Made by a program: the position numbers and the translations under genes. A stretch of DNA of 64,000 nucleotides from an uncultured Amylibacter sp. (GTDB lineage: Bacteria; Pseudomonadota; Alphaproteobacteria; Rhodobacterales; Rhodobacteraceae), in assembly GCA_905182285.1 (NCBI GenBank), contig CAJJAY010000021.1, forward strand, positions 1 to 64,000, read 5' to 3'. Below are positions 16,803-25,221 of the stretch, in pieces; the first letter of the stretch is position 1; every line of letters starts with the position of its first letter. A model generated the notes under the pieces. The model searched no databases. It worked only from the letters and a program-made list of their open reading frames with translations, and was not told the DNA's origin.

Positions 16803-18235
16803 TGTCTTTTCCCCCTTGGATCTTCAAATTTGCTATGAGCAGTTGCAATTCTTTCTAAATTGGCAAGAACATCTTTTCGTGGTTCACATGCACGCCTTGT
16901 TTCTAGACTAACATGAATTAGCATTTGTTCCCCAGTCGCCATCAAAGTGCCATCATCACCAAACATTTGGTGGAATAAGCGCATTTTTTTTCCTTCTCCC
17001 AGTAGAATATATGATTTCACATGAATGTGTGATCCTGCATGAGTCTCAGCTAAAAACTTAATTGCAATGTCTACGGTAAAATAGCTTAATCCAGATGCAA
17101 TGTAAGCTTCATTTGCCCCCACCGTTTTCATAACTATATCAGCAGCATCAGAAAAAATTTGTCCGTATCTGCTTTCATTCATATGTCCATTATAGTCTGT
17201 CCAATCGTTTGGAATAACTCTACTGATGGTGGTAATGGGCTCCTTATATTCTGAAGGCAATTCTGGTTTTATTGTTTGTTCGTGTTTATTAATTAAAGCA
17301 CCTGCAGCAGTATTTTCATTTTTTAATGAACGAAGAATTGCAATCAAATTGTTATCACGTAATCTCTCTAGTTCCCGAATAGATTTGTGCCCTGATTGTG
17401 TATCAGATTGGTTAGCAATCTGCTCAATTAACTCATCAGTAAGTTCAGGAACGTCCATAAGTTTTGTCCAAGGCCATTGTAAACATGGACCAAATTGAGA
17501 GATGAAATGTGCCATTCCTTCTTCTCCACCGGCTATCCTGTAGGTTTCGAATAATCCCATTTGAGCCCATCGCAAACCAAAGCCATATCGAATGGCATCA
17601 TCTATTTCTTGGGTTGTGGCAATTCCATCTTTTATGAGCCATAAACCTTCGCGCCAAACAGCTTCTAAAAATCTATCTGCGATATGTGCATCAATTTCTT
17701 TTCTAACGTGTAATGGGAACATTCCTAAGGAAGTTAATATTTCTTTTGCTTTATTTATAATAGCTTCTGAATTTGCAGGGGACGGAACTAACTCAATTAA
17801 TGGTAATAAATAAACTGGATTAAAAGGGTGTGTGACAATAATTGAATCAGGTCTTACGGATTCTTCTTGAAGTTCTGATGGTTTGAACCCTGATGTTGAG
17901 GAGCCAATAACTGCATCAGAGGATGCATGACTTATTATTTCATTAAATACTTTATGTTTGAGATCCAATCTCTCGGGCACACTTTCTTGGATCCATGTAG
18001 CACCATCAACTGCATCTTTTATATTTTCACAAAACTTAAGTGATCCTTCTGGTGGTAAATTTATATCGTATAACATTGGCAAAGCATGCCGTGCATTTTC
18101 CAGAACTGCTTTTATTTTGCGCTCAGATTCAGGATCTGGATCATATAAATTTACATCCCATCCATTAAGCAAAAACCTTGCAAGCCAGCCTCCACCTATG
18201 ACACCACCACCAATTATTGCTGCTAATTTTTTCAT
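16799..18235 (-). CDS. L-carnitine dehydrogenase fused to betainyl-CoA thioesterase
   Basis: This 478-residue fusion has two parts. Residues 1-320 are a 3-hydroxyacyl-CoA-dehydrogenase-like carnitine dehydrogenase, with NAD-binding IIGGGVIGGGW, the catalytic His in THPFNPVYLLPLIELVP, and GFGLRWAQMGLFET typical of carnitine dehydrogenases. Residues about 335-470 are a hot-dog thioesterase (DWTDYNGHMNESRY). Known fusions of this kind in rhizobia oxidise L-carnitine to 3-dehydrocarnitine and hydrolyse betainyl-CoA to glycine betaine. The neighbouring BKACE enzyme makes the intermediate step. The gene lies 36 bases downstream of the SDR gene. Architecture plus context make this call strong. Confidence 0.92.
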   Translation of the reverse strand: MKKLAAIIGGGVIGGGWLARFLLNGWDVNLYDPDPESERKIKAVLENARHALPMLYDINLPPEGSLKFCENIKDAVDGATWIQESVPERLDLKHKVFNEIISHASSDAVIGSSTSGFKPSELQEESVRPDSIIVTHPFNPVYLLPLIELVPSPANSEAIINKAKEILTSLGMFPLHVRKEIDAHIADRFLEAVWREGLWLIKDGIATTQEIDDAIRYGFGLRWAQMGLFETYRIAGGEEGMAHFISQFGPCLQWPWTKLMDVPELTDELIEQIANQSDTQSGHKSIRELERLRDNNLIAILRSLKNENTAAGALINKHEQTIKPELPSEYKEPITTISRVIPNDWTDYNGHMNESRYGQIFSDAADIVMKTVGANEAYIASGLSYFTVDIAIKFLAETHAGSHIHVKSYILLGEGKKMRLFHQMFGDDGTLMATGEQMLIHVSLETRRACEPRKDVLANLERIATAHSKFEDPRGKRQ

Positions 18236-18271
18236 CTTATTCTCATTTTTTAAATTCAGATTTCTTTAATT

Positions 18272-19036
18272 CTAAGTAATAGACTCTGTGTGCCCATCAA
18301 CGGCTAAAGCTTGGCCAGATATTTTTATTCCAGAAGGACTGTCTAAAAAGTGTATCATATTAGCGATATCATCTGCAGTTACCCAAGTCTTCAAGGATAC
18401 GGCAGAGACATAATCATCGCGGACCTTTTGTTCATCAACACCTCTAGCATTGGCTTCATTTTGTACTACTTGGTCCATGCGATTACCTTCTACAGCACCA
18501 GGACATATGCAATTTACTCGAATGCCATCGCTCCCCATTTCCATCGCTAATGTTTTTGTTAATCCTACAATTCCCCATTTTGCTACTGCATATGGACTAC
18601 GATATGGGTACCCGAACAATCCTGCAGTTGATGACAAAAGAATTACTAAACCAGATTTGTTTTTGCGCATATGTTTTGCGGCCCATCGAACTAATAAAAA
18701 AGTACCGTCCAATGTTGTGGCGAGTGTAGTTTTCCAATCTGAATAATTTAAATTTTCAATTAAAGATGCAGGACCACCTATGCCTGCACCAGCGATTACT
18801 ACATCTACACCATTTAAAAATTCATCACATGCGTTAAAAAAATTATCCATTTCTTTTTCATCAGTTACATTTGCACAAATAGCCAATGAATTGGGGTAAT
18901 TATTCTTAAATTCTTGGATCGCATTTGGATCAATATCGCAAATTGCTACTTTTGCGCCCGCTGCAAGGTAATTTTTTGCTATAACTAAACCAATCCCTGC
19001 AGCTCCTGCAGTTATGACTACTCGCTTTTCATTCAT
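18272..19036 (-). CDS. SDR-family dehydrogenase of the carnitine operon
   Basis: This 254-residue short-chain dehydrogenase has the cofactor loop TAGAAGIG, an acidic Asp in ICDIDPN that favours NAD, and the catalytic Ser-Tyr-Lys set (LSSTAG; SPYAVAKWG). It overlaps the BKACE gene by 4 bases and precedes the carnitine dehydrogenase gene. Possible roles are oxidation of D-carnitine to 3-dehydrocarnitine, or interconversion of 3-hydroxybutyrate with the acetoacetate released by BKACE. The sequence does not decide between them. Confidence 0.85.
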   Translation of the reverse strand: MNEKRVVITAGAAGIGLVIAKNYLAAGAKVAICDIDPNAIQEFKNNYPNSLAICANVTDEKEMDNFFNACDEFLNGVDVVIAGAGIGGPASLIENLNYSDWKTTLATTLDGTFLLVRWAAKHMRKNKSGLVILLSSTAGLFGYPYRSPYAVAKWGIVGLTKTLAMEMGSDGIRVNCICPGAVEGNRMDQVVQNEANARGVDEQKVRDDYVSAVSLKTWVTADDIANMIHFLDSPSGIKISGQALAVDGHTESIT

Positions 19037-19941
19037 TTTGGTAACCGTTTTACTAAATTTAGTTTTTTACGAGTTTCTTCAGGGTTCATGATAGAACTAC
19101 CCATAGCTTCTATTATTGTTACAGCGCGTTCCACTAATGCCTCATTGGTAGCTAATTGGCCCTTCGCCAACCATAGGTTATCTTCTAAACCAACACGCAC
19201 ATTTCCACCTGCTAAAATTGATGCTGCTACATATGGTAATTCATTGCGGCCAATGGAAAATGCAGACCAGTTCCAATCATTTGGTACATTGTTCACCATA
19301 GCCATGAATGTATTTAAATCATCCGGAGCACCCCAAGGTATACCCATGCATAATTGAACAAGTGCTGGAGATTTTAGTATTCCTTTTTCTACTAAATTTT
19401 TGGCTAGCCATAAATGCCCAGTATCAAATGCTTCAATTTCTGGCTTTACCCCAAAGCTTTCCATCATCGACCCCATGGCTTCCAACATTCCAGGAGTATT
19501 TGTCATCACATAGTCTGCTTCTGCAAAGTTCATTGTTCCACAATCTAGGGTACAAATTTCGGGCAAACATTCGGCTATATGTGCTACGCGATCTTCTGCA
19601 CTCGCCATATCTGTTGAATTCGAAAGTGGTAATGGACTGTCTGGAGTTCCAAAAACCATATCACCACCCATACCTGCTGTAAGATTTAGAATCATATCAA
19701 CCTCAGAATCTCTAATTCGGTCAGTGACTTCCCGATAAAGCTTTAAGTCTCGTGATGGCACACCTGTTTCAGGATCCCTGACATGGCAATGAACAATTGC
19801 AGCGCCAGCTTTTGCAGCTGCTATAGCACTTTCAGCGATTTCTTTTGGGCTTCTTGGCACATGAGGGCTTCGGTCCTGTGAGCTTCCAGAGCCAGTAATT
19901 GCGCAAGTGATGAATACTTTTGAGTTCATTGATAGGGGCAT
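19033..19941 (-). CDS. BKACE: 3-dehydrocarnitine cleavage enzyme
   Basis: This 302-residue beta-keto acid cleavage enzyme has the zinc-binding HxH at His51 and His53 (AAIVHCHVRDPETG) and the third metal ligand region VRVGLEDN with Glu253-Asp254. BKACE enzymes exchange the acetate end of a beta-keto acid with acetyl-CoA. Here the product pair would be betainyl-CoA and acetoacetate from 3-dehydrocarnitine. It is the first gene of the minus-strand operon, divergent from a CdhR-like regulator. The start at 19941 has AAAGGA 6 bases upstream, while an internal Met at residue 5 lacks a site. Substrate assignment rests on the adjacent carnitine dehydrogenase-thioesterase fusion. Confidence 0.9.
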   Translation of the reverse strand: MPLSMNSKVFITCAITGSGSSQDRSPHVPRSPKEIAESAIAAAKAGAAIVHCHVRDPETGVPSRDLKLYREVTDRIRDSEVDMILNLTAGMGGDMVFGTPDSPLPLSNSTDMASAEDRVAHIAECLPEICTLDCGTMNFAEADYVMTNTPGMLEAMGSMMESFGVKPEIEAFDTGHLWLAKNLVEKGILKSPALVQLCMGIPWGAPDDLNTFMAMVNNVPNDWNWSAFSIGRNELPYVAASILAGGNVRVGLEDNLWLAKGQLATNEALVERAVTIIEAMGSSIMNPEETRKKLNLVKRLPK

Positions 19942-19981
19942 AATAATATCCTTTGATTATTATAAATTATCGTAATCCTCT

Positions 19982-20000
19982 TGCATTAAGTATGTATGCA
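19982..20000. promoter_or_regulatory. Possible operator between carnitine operon and its regulator
   Basis: TGCAT and ATGCA form an inverted repeat with a 9-base spacer inside the 75-base divergent region. Its location fits an operator for the adjacent AraC-type regulator, but the sequence is AT-rich and the repeat is short. Confidence 0.25.
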
Positions 20001-20016
20001 CTATTAGACATAATAT

Positions 20017-20973
20017 ATGCACAATTTACCAACGCACAAATCTTTTCCCATTACTATCGATTTTTTAGTTTATGATCGGTTTTCAAATCATTGTATGGCA
20101 AACTGTTTGGAGCCTTTCAGAGCAGCAAACACCCTAAGCGCAAATAATGTTTATGAATGGAACTTTGTAACACTTGATGGATTATCTGTTCAAAGCTCTA
20201 GTGAATTGACACTAATGCCAGATCAAAAGTTTGGTGAAACTAAACGAGCAGATTTTTTATTTATTATAGCTTCATATGATTTTCGCAGACATGATAGTGT
20301 GGCTTCAAGGCGAGCACTTCGAGCAGCAATGAAGCGATATAAAAATATTTTAGGATTAGATTCGGGTCCATGGATGATGGCTGGGGCTGGTATACTAGAT
20401 AATCATCGTGCAACAACGCATTGGGATATCATTGATGAATTTTCTGAAGAATTTGTAGAGGTTAATGTTGAACGTCAAAAATATATTTTTGATGGGCATA
20501 TAGGGACTTGTGGAGGAGGAATGGCTGCTTTCGACTTAAGTCTATCAATTATAAGAGAAATTAATGGTGTCACAGTTGCATTGGATGTTGCTTCTATATT
20601 TTTAAGTGGAACTGATTTACCTCAAGAATATAGAGCAAATACTGTTTCTAAGATTCAAGAAGTACAAAAAGCTTTGGAAATAATGCACGAAAACATTGAA
20701 GACATCTTAACAATACCGAATATTGCAAACAAAATTGGTATTAGTTCCAAACAATTGCATAGATTTTTTCTAAAAGACCTAGCCCAGTCACCAAAGCAAG
20801 TTTATTTGAATACAAGATTGTCATTTGGTCGGCATCTATTGCAAGCAACACAAAAACCTATCAATGAAGTTGCCTTAAGGTCTGGTTATGAAAATGTCAG
20901 TGCTTTCTCTCGTGCTTTCAAAACGCGTTTTGATAAAACTCCTAGTGACTATAGAAATCATTTTTTAAGTTAG
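20017..20973 (+). CDS. CdhR/GbdR-like AraC-family activator with DJ-1/GATase1 domain
   Basis: This 318-residue regulator has an N-terminal DJ-1/PfpI-like sensing domain (about 8-190, starting ITIDFLVYDRFSNH) and a C-terminal AraC-type pair of helix-turn-helix motifs (about 215-316, ending with LRSGYENVSAFSRAFKTRFDKTPSDYR). This layout is that of GbdR and CdhR, activators of betaine and carnitine catabolism in pseudomonads. It is divergent from the BKACE gene, so it most likely activates the carnitine operon in response to carnitine or a derivative. The ribosome site is weak. The stop codon overlaps the convergent DctD-like gene by 4 bases, so the transcripts meet head-on. Confidence 0.87.
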   Translation: MHNLPTHKSFPITIDFLVYDRFSNHCMANCLEPFRAANTLSANNVYEWNFVTLDGLSVQSSSELTLMPDQKFGETKRADFLFIIASYDFRRHDSVASRRALRAAMKRYKNILGLDSGPWMMAGAGILDNHRATTHWDIIDEFSEEFVEVNVERQKYIFDGHIGTCGGGMAAFDLSLSIIREINGVTVALDVASIFLSGTDLPQEYRANTVSKIQEVQKALEIMHENIEDILTIPNIANKIGISSKQLHRFFLKDLAQSPKQVYLNTRLSFGRHLLQATQKPINEVALRSGYENVSAFSRAFKTRFDKTPSDYRNHFLS

Positions 20974-22184
20974 CGAAAATCTTTTGGTTTGATATTGTAG
21001 CGAGCCAAACGGTCATAAAAAGTTTTACGAGGCAAGCCTAATTTGGTTGATGCTAATGCTGCTTTACCTTTTGTTTTTCTGAGCGTTTCACATAATACTA
21101 AAGCTTCAAAATTATAAAGTTGATCTGCTAGAGTTTCCTCTTCTTTTGGATAGGAAAGGCCAATCTTAAGTAAAAATTTTCGTGCAAAGGTACGAAGTTG
21201 TGGAATATTCCCCTCCCAACTTTTTGACATAATTTCTGCGTATATTTTTTGAGGAATATTTGGCATATCTAAATTTAAGTTTCTAACCTCTTCTCTAAGA
21301 ACCTGCTCAAATAATATTGGTAAATCTTTACGTCTTGTACGTAAGTTTGGTATTGATATTTCTACTGGTTCTAAAGCTTCAAATAATTTTTTGATTTTTA
21401 TATCTTCAGTTAATCTCAAAAATGGTAGTCTGCTTGAGATAAGTATTCGTATATCCTGGTTGTGGATTATAATACTTTTTAATACTTCATAATCACTTTC
21501 TTTAGCTAAATGAAGTGATTGTATAGACAGGTTCATTACATTTTTTGATTTAAGTATTTTATCTAGAGAATTTGTTGATGAGGCAAAATTATGAGATCTA
21601 AATATTGTATTTTCTCTACCTAATGTATGAAGTGTAAATGCTGCAAGTTTTTTACCTACACCTTCTTCACCAGAAATTAGGATGTGTGATGATATTGGCC
21701 CAAGTTTTCTTAATAAATTTTGTAAAGTTTTACTTGGTTTTGATTGGCCAGGAAAATTTAATACAGCTGGATCGTTTCGTTGAATTTCTCGTTCTAACTT
21801 TCGTTTTTGCAGTATGATATTTCTATATTCAAAAGCACGATGAATTGTTTCCATAAGCTTATCTCTTGGGCAAGGTTTTTCTAAGAAATCATAGGCGCCA
21901 CTTTTAAGTGCCTTTAATGCCATTGGAACATCTGCTTCTCCTGTAAGCATTATTGTTGGCAACTCATTATCTACAGATTGCACATGAGATAAAACGTCAA
22001 AGCCATCGTTTATGGGCATTCGGATATCAGATATAATGATCCCTGGAAAATTTGCACGAATGTTTCGTTTAGCCTGCATCAGACTATTTGCTGCAATAAC
22101 TATAATATCTTCAAGGTCTAAGGTTTGAGCTAAGGATACTCGCATTGCATCATCGTCTTCAATTAAAATGACTTGTTTGTTCAT
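20970..22184 (-). CDS. dctD: DctD-like response regulator with degenerate AAA+ domain
   Basis: This 404-residue protein has a receiver domain (phospho-acceptor Asp53, conserved Lys103), a shortened central AAA+ domain (about 145-335) and a C-terminal Fis-type helix-turn-helix ending in LGLPRKTFYDRLARYNIKP. The central domain is degraded. The Walker A is GEEGVGKK, no GAFTGA loop is present, and the Walker B (GGTLFLDEI in relatives) is missing. The protein is about 40 residues shorter than usual DctD. It therefore probably cannot activate sigma-54 promoters and may act as a simple sigma-70 regulator. It overlaps the dctB start by 4 bases and lies next to dctPQM. Confidence 0.85.
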   Translation of the reverse strand: MNKQVILIEDDDAMRVSLAQTLDLEDIIVIAANSLMQAKRNIRANFPGIIISDIRMPINDGFDVLSHVQSVDNELPTIMLTGEADVPMALKALKSGAYDFLEKPCPRDKLMETIHRAFEYRNIILQKRKLEREIQRNDPAVLNFPGQSKPSKTLQNLLRKLGPISSHILISGEEGVGKKLAAFTLHTLGRENTIFRSHNFASSTNSLDKILKSKNVMNLSIQSLHLAKESDYEVLKSIIIHNQDIRILISSRLPFLRLTEDIKIKKLFEALEPVEISIPNLRTRRKDLPILFEQVLREEVRNLNLDMPNIPQKIYAEIMSKSWEGNIPQLRTFARKFLLKIGLSYPKEEETLADQLYNFEALVLCETLRKTKGKAALASTKLGLPRKTFYDRLARYNIKPKDFR

Positions 22185-23929
22185 GACAACATTTTACCAT
22201 CAAATTTACGAAGTTTAATTATGAACTCTGCACCACCAGATTTGCGATTTTTACAATTCATTTCTCCACCAAAACTTCCCACAATTCCATATGAAATTGA
22301 AAGACCTAAGCCCATACCTTTGCTCGCACCAATTTCTTTTGTACTGTAAAATGGTTCAAAAACACGCCCAGGATCAATTAAGCCTTCACCCGTATCTTTG
22401 ACTGACATTATTACATTAGATTTAGATTTAGATATTTTAATAAAGATTTTTTTATTTTTTTTATTTTTCATTGAATCTAATGCATTGGTTAAAAGATTAA
22501 TAACAACTTGTTGTAAACGTACGTGTCCTCCCATTACCATTATTTGTTTATTTTCAGGGTGCCATTCAATTTTAACTTTTTCAAAATCAATCCGTGATTT
22601 AGATAAACTCAGGGATTCTTTTACTACTGCTTGCAGATCAATAGCTTCAATTGTTTCCTTCTCTTTTCGTGCAAAGGCGCGTAAAGATTTTATAATGCGT
22701 GTTATTCTATTGATTTGTGTGCCTATTAAATCAAAGTTAATTCTAGCATCTTCAATTTTATTTAGGTCTAACATTTTTGCGCCATTTTCAGAAAAATTCT
22801 GCATAGCTGCTAATGGCTGATTTAATTCGTGACTTATGCCAGCTGAAATTTCCCCAAGTGCTTTTAATTTACCCGCTTGAACTAATTGAAATTGTGCTTT
22901 TTTTAGTTGCTCAGTTCTCTTTTCTACTCTTGCTTCTAATCTAGTATTTGCTGCTTCTTCAATTGCTAATTTGTCTGCTAATCTTTGTCTGCGAAGCCAA
23001 AGTGACCAAAGTCCAGAACCAAGTGCAAAAAGAATTGCTGCCGTAAGGCCTGCTTGAACTCTAGCAGAAAATTTAGTTACCTGAGTTGACATAAAAACTT
23101 GAGTGGTCATCTCTAAACGAGGTATATATTTTGAAAGGATCAGAGATTCTTTTGGGAGTTCTTCAGTATTTAAAAACTTTAAAATAGTATGATTTAATAC
23201 TGTTGATTTTTTATAGTCAAAGAATTTTGATATCTGGTTTTTCTTATAATGCTTTGTTTCCAAAAATGGTTCATCTAAAGAGCCAATTCTTCGTAATGCT
23301 ATGCTTGGTCTATTTGTAATAAATGCAACATTGTTAGCATCAAAAAAGGCTAATGATACATCATCAACATCCCACTGGTATTCAAGTGTTGGTACATCTA
23401 CTTTTATTATGACCACTCCTTGGGGTGATAAAGAACTAGAGTATATTCCCCTAGCTATAAAAATAGTTCTAGCTAGTGATTGTTTATCTACTGCATAAAA
23501 ATATCCCAAACGACCATTCAGTGCTGCTTGAACATATGGTTCATCAGGGTTGATGGTTTTTTCAGTAGGTTCTCCTAAAACTAGTTTTGATGATGCAATA
23601 ACTTTACCAGATTTATTTATTATTAATATTTGTTCAGAGCCTGATAAAAATACAGTACTTTGCAGTAATTCATTAATTGATTTAATATCAGAATTTCCTT
23701 CAAAGGCTTCTATAACTTTTGGATGGTTAGATAAAAGGTTTGGCAGTTGTTTGAAACTAGCCAATTGCTCTAGTAGTCGGTCACTAGACTGGTCAATTCG
23801 TACTTTTGCAGTTTCACTTAATCTATCCAAACCTAATTGCAACGAATAAAAATATACCCCTGTTACAATTATAGATGATAATATTACATATAATATAGCA
23901 TAAATATTTTGAACTGATTTTTTGTACAT
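22181..23929 (-). CDS. dctB: DctB-like sensor histidine kinase
   Basis: This 582-residue membrane kinase has a first membrane helix at about 9-31, a periplasmic double-Cache sensing region (about 35-285), a second helix at about 292-312 and a short coiled coil. The phospho-acceptor His367 lies in EISAGISHELNQPLAAM. The C-terminal ATPase domain has the N box INLLTNALDSM, G1 VKDTGEGL and G2 GMGLGLSISYGIV. This is the DctB layout for sensing C4-dicarboxylates. It is the first gene of the dctB-dctD pair and is divergent from dctPQM, which it presumably controls. Confidence 0.9.
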   Translation of the reverse strand: MYKKSVQNIYAILYVILSSIIVTGVYFYSLQLGLDRLSETAKVRIDQSSDRLLEQLASFKQLPNLLSNHPKVIEAFEGNSDIKSINELLQSTVFLSGSEQILIINKSGKVIASSKLVLGEPTEKTINPDEPYVQAALNGRLGYFYAVDKQSLARTIFIARGIYSSSLSPQGVVIIKVDVPTLEYQWDVDDVSLAFFDANNVAFITNRPSIALRRIGSLDEPFLETKHYKKNQISKFFDYKKSTVLNHTILKFLNTEELPKESLILSKYIPRLEMTTQVFMSTQVTKFSARVQAGLTAAILFALGSGLWSLWLRRQRLADKLAIEEAANTRLEARVEKRTEQLKKAQFQLVQAGKLKALGEISAGISHELNQPLAAMQNFSENGAKMLDLNKIEDARINFDLIGTQINRITRIIKSLRAFARKEKETIEAIDLQAVVKESLSLSKSRIDFEKVKIEWHPENKQIMVMGGHVRLQQVVINLLTNALDSMKNKKNKKIFIKISKSKSNVIMSVKDTGEGLIDPGRVFEPFYSTKEIGASKGMGLGLSISYGIVGSFGGEMNCKNRKSGGAEFIIKLRKFDGKMLS

Positions 23930-23988
23930 TTTGATTCGCTTGTATTTAATCTTATCTTAAAGACCATTTGAATTTTATCATACATATT

Positions 23989-24008
23989 TTGTGTGATTTT
24001 TCGCACAA
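23989..24008. promoter_or_regulatory. 20-bp palindrome upstream of dctP, candidate DctD operator
   Basis: TTGTGTGA-TTTT-TCGCACAA is an inverted repeat with one mismatch in eight. It lies in the 225-base dctB/dctP divergent region, 147 bases before the dctP start codon. No sigma-54 pattern (GG-N10-GC) is visible downstream of it. It is a plausible binding site for the DctD-like regulator. Confidence 0.55.
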
Positions 24009-24154
24009 GTGGATGAAATGTTTATATTCATATTCTTAAGCATATGATTAATAACAATAAAATATTTTATTCAAAAATAATTTGCTATAAAAAGTCTTTA
24101 GAAGCAACAAACAAACATGGGGGAGATCCCCCTTATTTCAATTGGGAGGAAATA

Positions 24155-25156
24155 ATGAAAATATTTTTAAAAGCTGCATGTGTTGCAGCGGTTGCAGTAG
24201 TGCCATCTATAGCTACAGCAGCGTGTGATAGTGGTGAAATAGTTATTAAATTTAGTCATGTTACAAATACTGACAAACATCCAAAAGGTATTGCTGCAAC
24301 TTTGTTAGAGCAGCGTATCAATGATGAAATGAATGGTAAAGCTTGTATGGAAGTTTTTCCAAATTCTACACTATATAATGATAATAAAGTTTTGGAAGCG
24401 ATGCTCCAAGGTGATGTTCAGTTAGCGGCACCTTCTTTATCAAAATTTGAAAAATTTACTAAACAGTTCCGTATTTTTGATCTACCTTTCATGTTCAAAA
24501 ATATTAGTGCTGTTGAAGCATTCCAGGCATCTGATACAGGTCAAGCAATGTTGGATTCTATGCAGAACCGTGGCTTACAAGGATTAGGTTACTGGCATAA
24601 TGGAATGAAGCAAATGTCTGCAAGTGTTCCATTAACTGCACCATCAGATGCAAACGGATTAAAATTCCGAGTGATGTCTTCTGATGTGTTAGTGGCACAA
24701 ATGGAAGCAATGGGAGCAAGCCCACAAAAGATGGCCTTCTCTGAAGTTTATGGTGGATTACAGCAGGGTGTTGTTGATGGTCAAGAAAACACCTGGTCAA
24801 ATATTTATGGAAAGAAATTTTTTGAAGTCCAAGATGGGACAACAGAAACTGACCATGGGATTTTAGATTATTTAGTGGTTACTAATATTGATTGGTTAAA
24901 TGGTTTAGATGCAGATATTCGGGATCAGTTTTTGACCATTTTTAATGAGGTTACTGAACTTCGAAATGCAGAGTCCTATGCAGTCAACCAAGCAAATCGA
25001 CAAGCAATTATTGATGCTGGTGGTGAAGTGCGTACTTTGACAGCTGAGCAACGTCAAGTATGGGTTGACGCTATGAAACCAGTTTGGTCAAAATTTGAAA
25101 GCGATGTTGGAGTTGAAAATATCGCTGCTGCCCAAAAGATTAATATGGCAAACTAA
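24155..25156 (+). CDS. dctP: TRAP transporter periplasmic binding protein DctP
   Basis: This 333-residue solute-binding protein has a signal peptide ending PSIATA and the DctP fold: IKFSHVTNTDKHPKG, then FRVMSSDVLVAQMEAMGASP with the conserved carboxylate-binding Arg, and the central VYGGLQQGVVDGQEN segment. An in-frame upstream ATG at 24044 would add 37 residues without signal character. The ATG at 24155 has GGGAGGA 6 bases upstream and is preferred. It is the first gene of dctPQM and is followed by a strong hairpin that can set a higher level of binding protein than of membrane subunits. Neighbouring dctBD suggests C4-dicarboxylates as ligand. Confidence 0.93.
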   Translation: MKIFLKAACVAAVAVVPSIATAACDSGEIVIKFSHVTNTDKHPKGIAATLLEQRINDEMNGKACMEVFPNSTLYNDNKVLEAMLQGDVQLAAPSLSKFEKFTKQFRIFDLPFMFKNISAVEAFQASDTGQAMLDSMQNRGLQGLGYWHNGMKQMSASVPLTAPSDANGLKFRVMSSDVLVAQMEAMGASPQKMAFSEVYGGLQQGVVDGQENTWSNIYGKKFFEVQDGTTETDHGILDYLVVTNIDWLNGLDADIRDQFLTIFNEVTELRNAESYAVNQANRQAIIDAGGEVRTLTAEQRQVWVDAMKPVWSKFESDVGVENIAAAQKINMAN

Positions 25157-25161
25157 AACAC

Positions 25162-25189
25162 TAGGCGCGTTGAGTAATCAACGCGCCTA
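25162..25189 (+). terminator. Intra-operon hairpin between dctP and dctQ
   Basis: A perfect 12-bp inverted repeat (TAGGCGCGTTGA with TCAACGCGCCTA) with a 4-base loop is followed by an interrupted T tract. It probably acts as a partial terminator or 3' stabiliser for the dctP message. Confidence 0.8.
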
Positions 25190-25221
25190 TTTTATTTATA
25201 TTAGAGATTTTAGGGGCTATC

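Noticed and set aside
23930-24154. Sigma-54 promoter for dctP
   Set aside because: No TGGCAC-N5-TTGCA-like element with GG and GC at the right spacing is visible, and the neighbouring regulator lacks the GAFTGA loop.
24044-24154. Longer dctP protein starting at 24044
   Set aside because: The extra 37 residues have no signal-peptide character. The ATG at 24155 has a strong ribosome site and is followed directly by a normal signal peptide.
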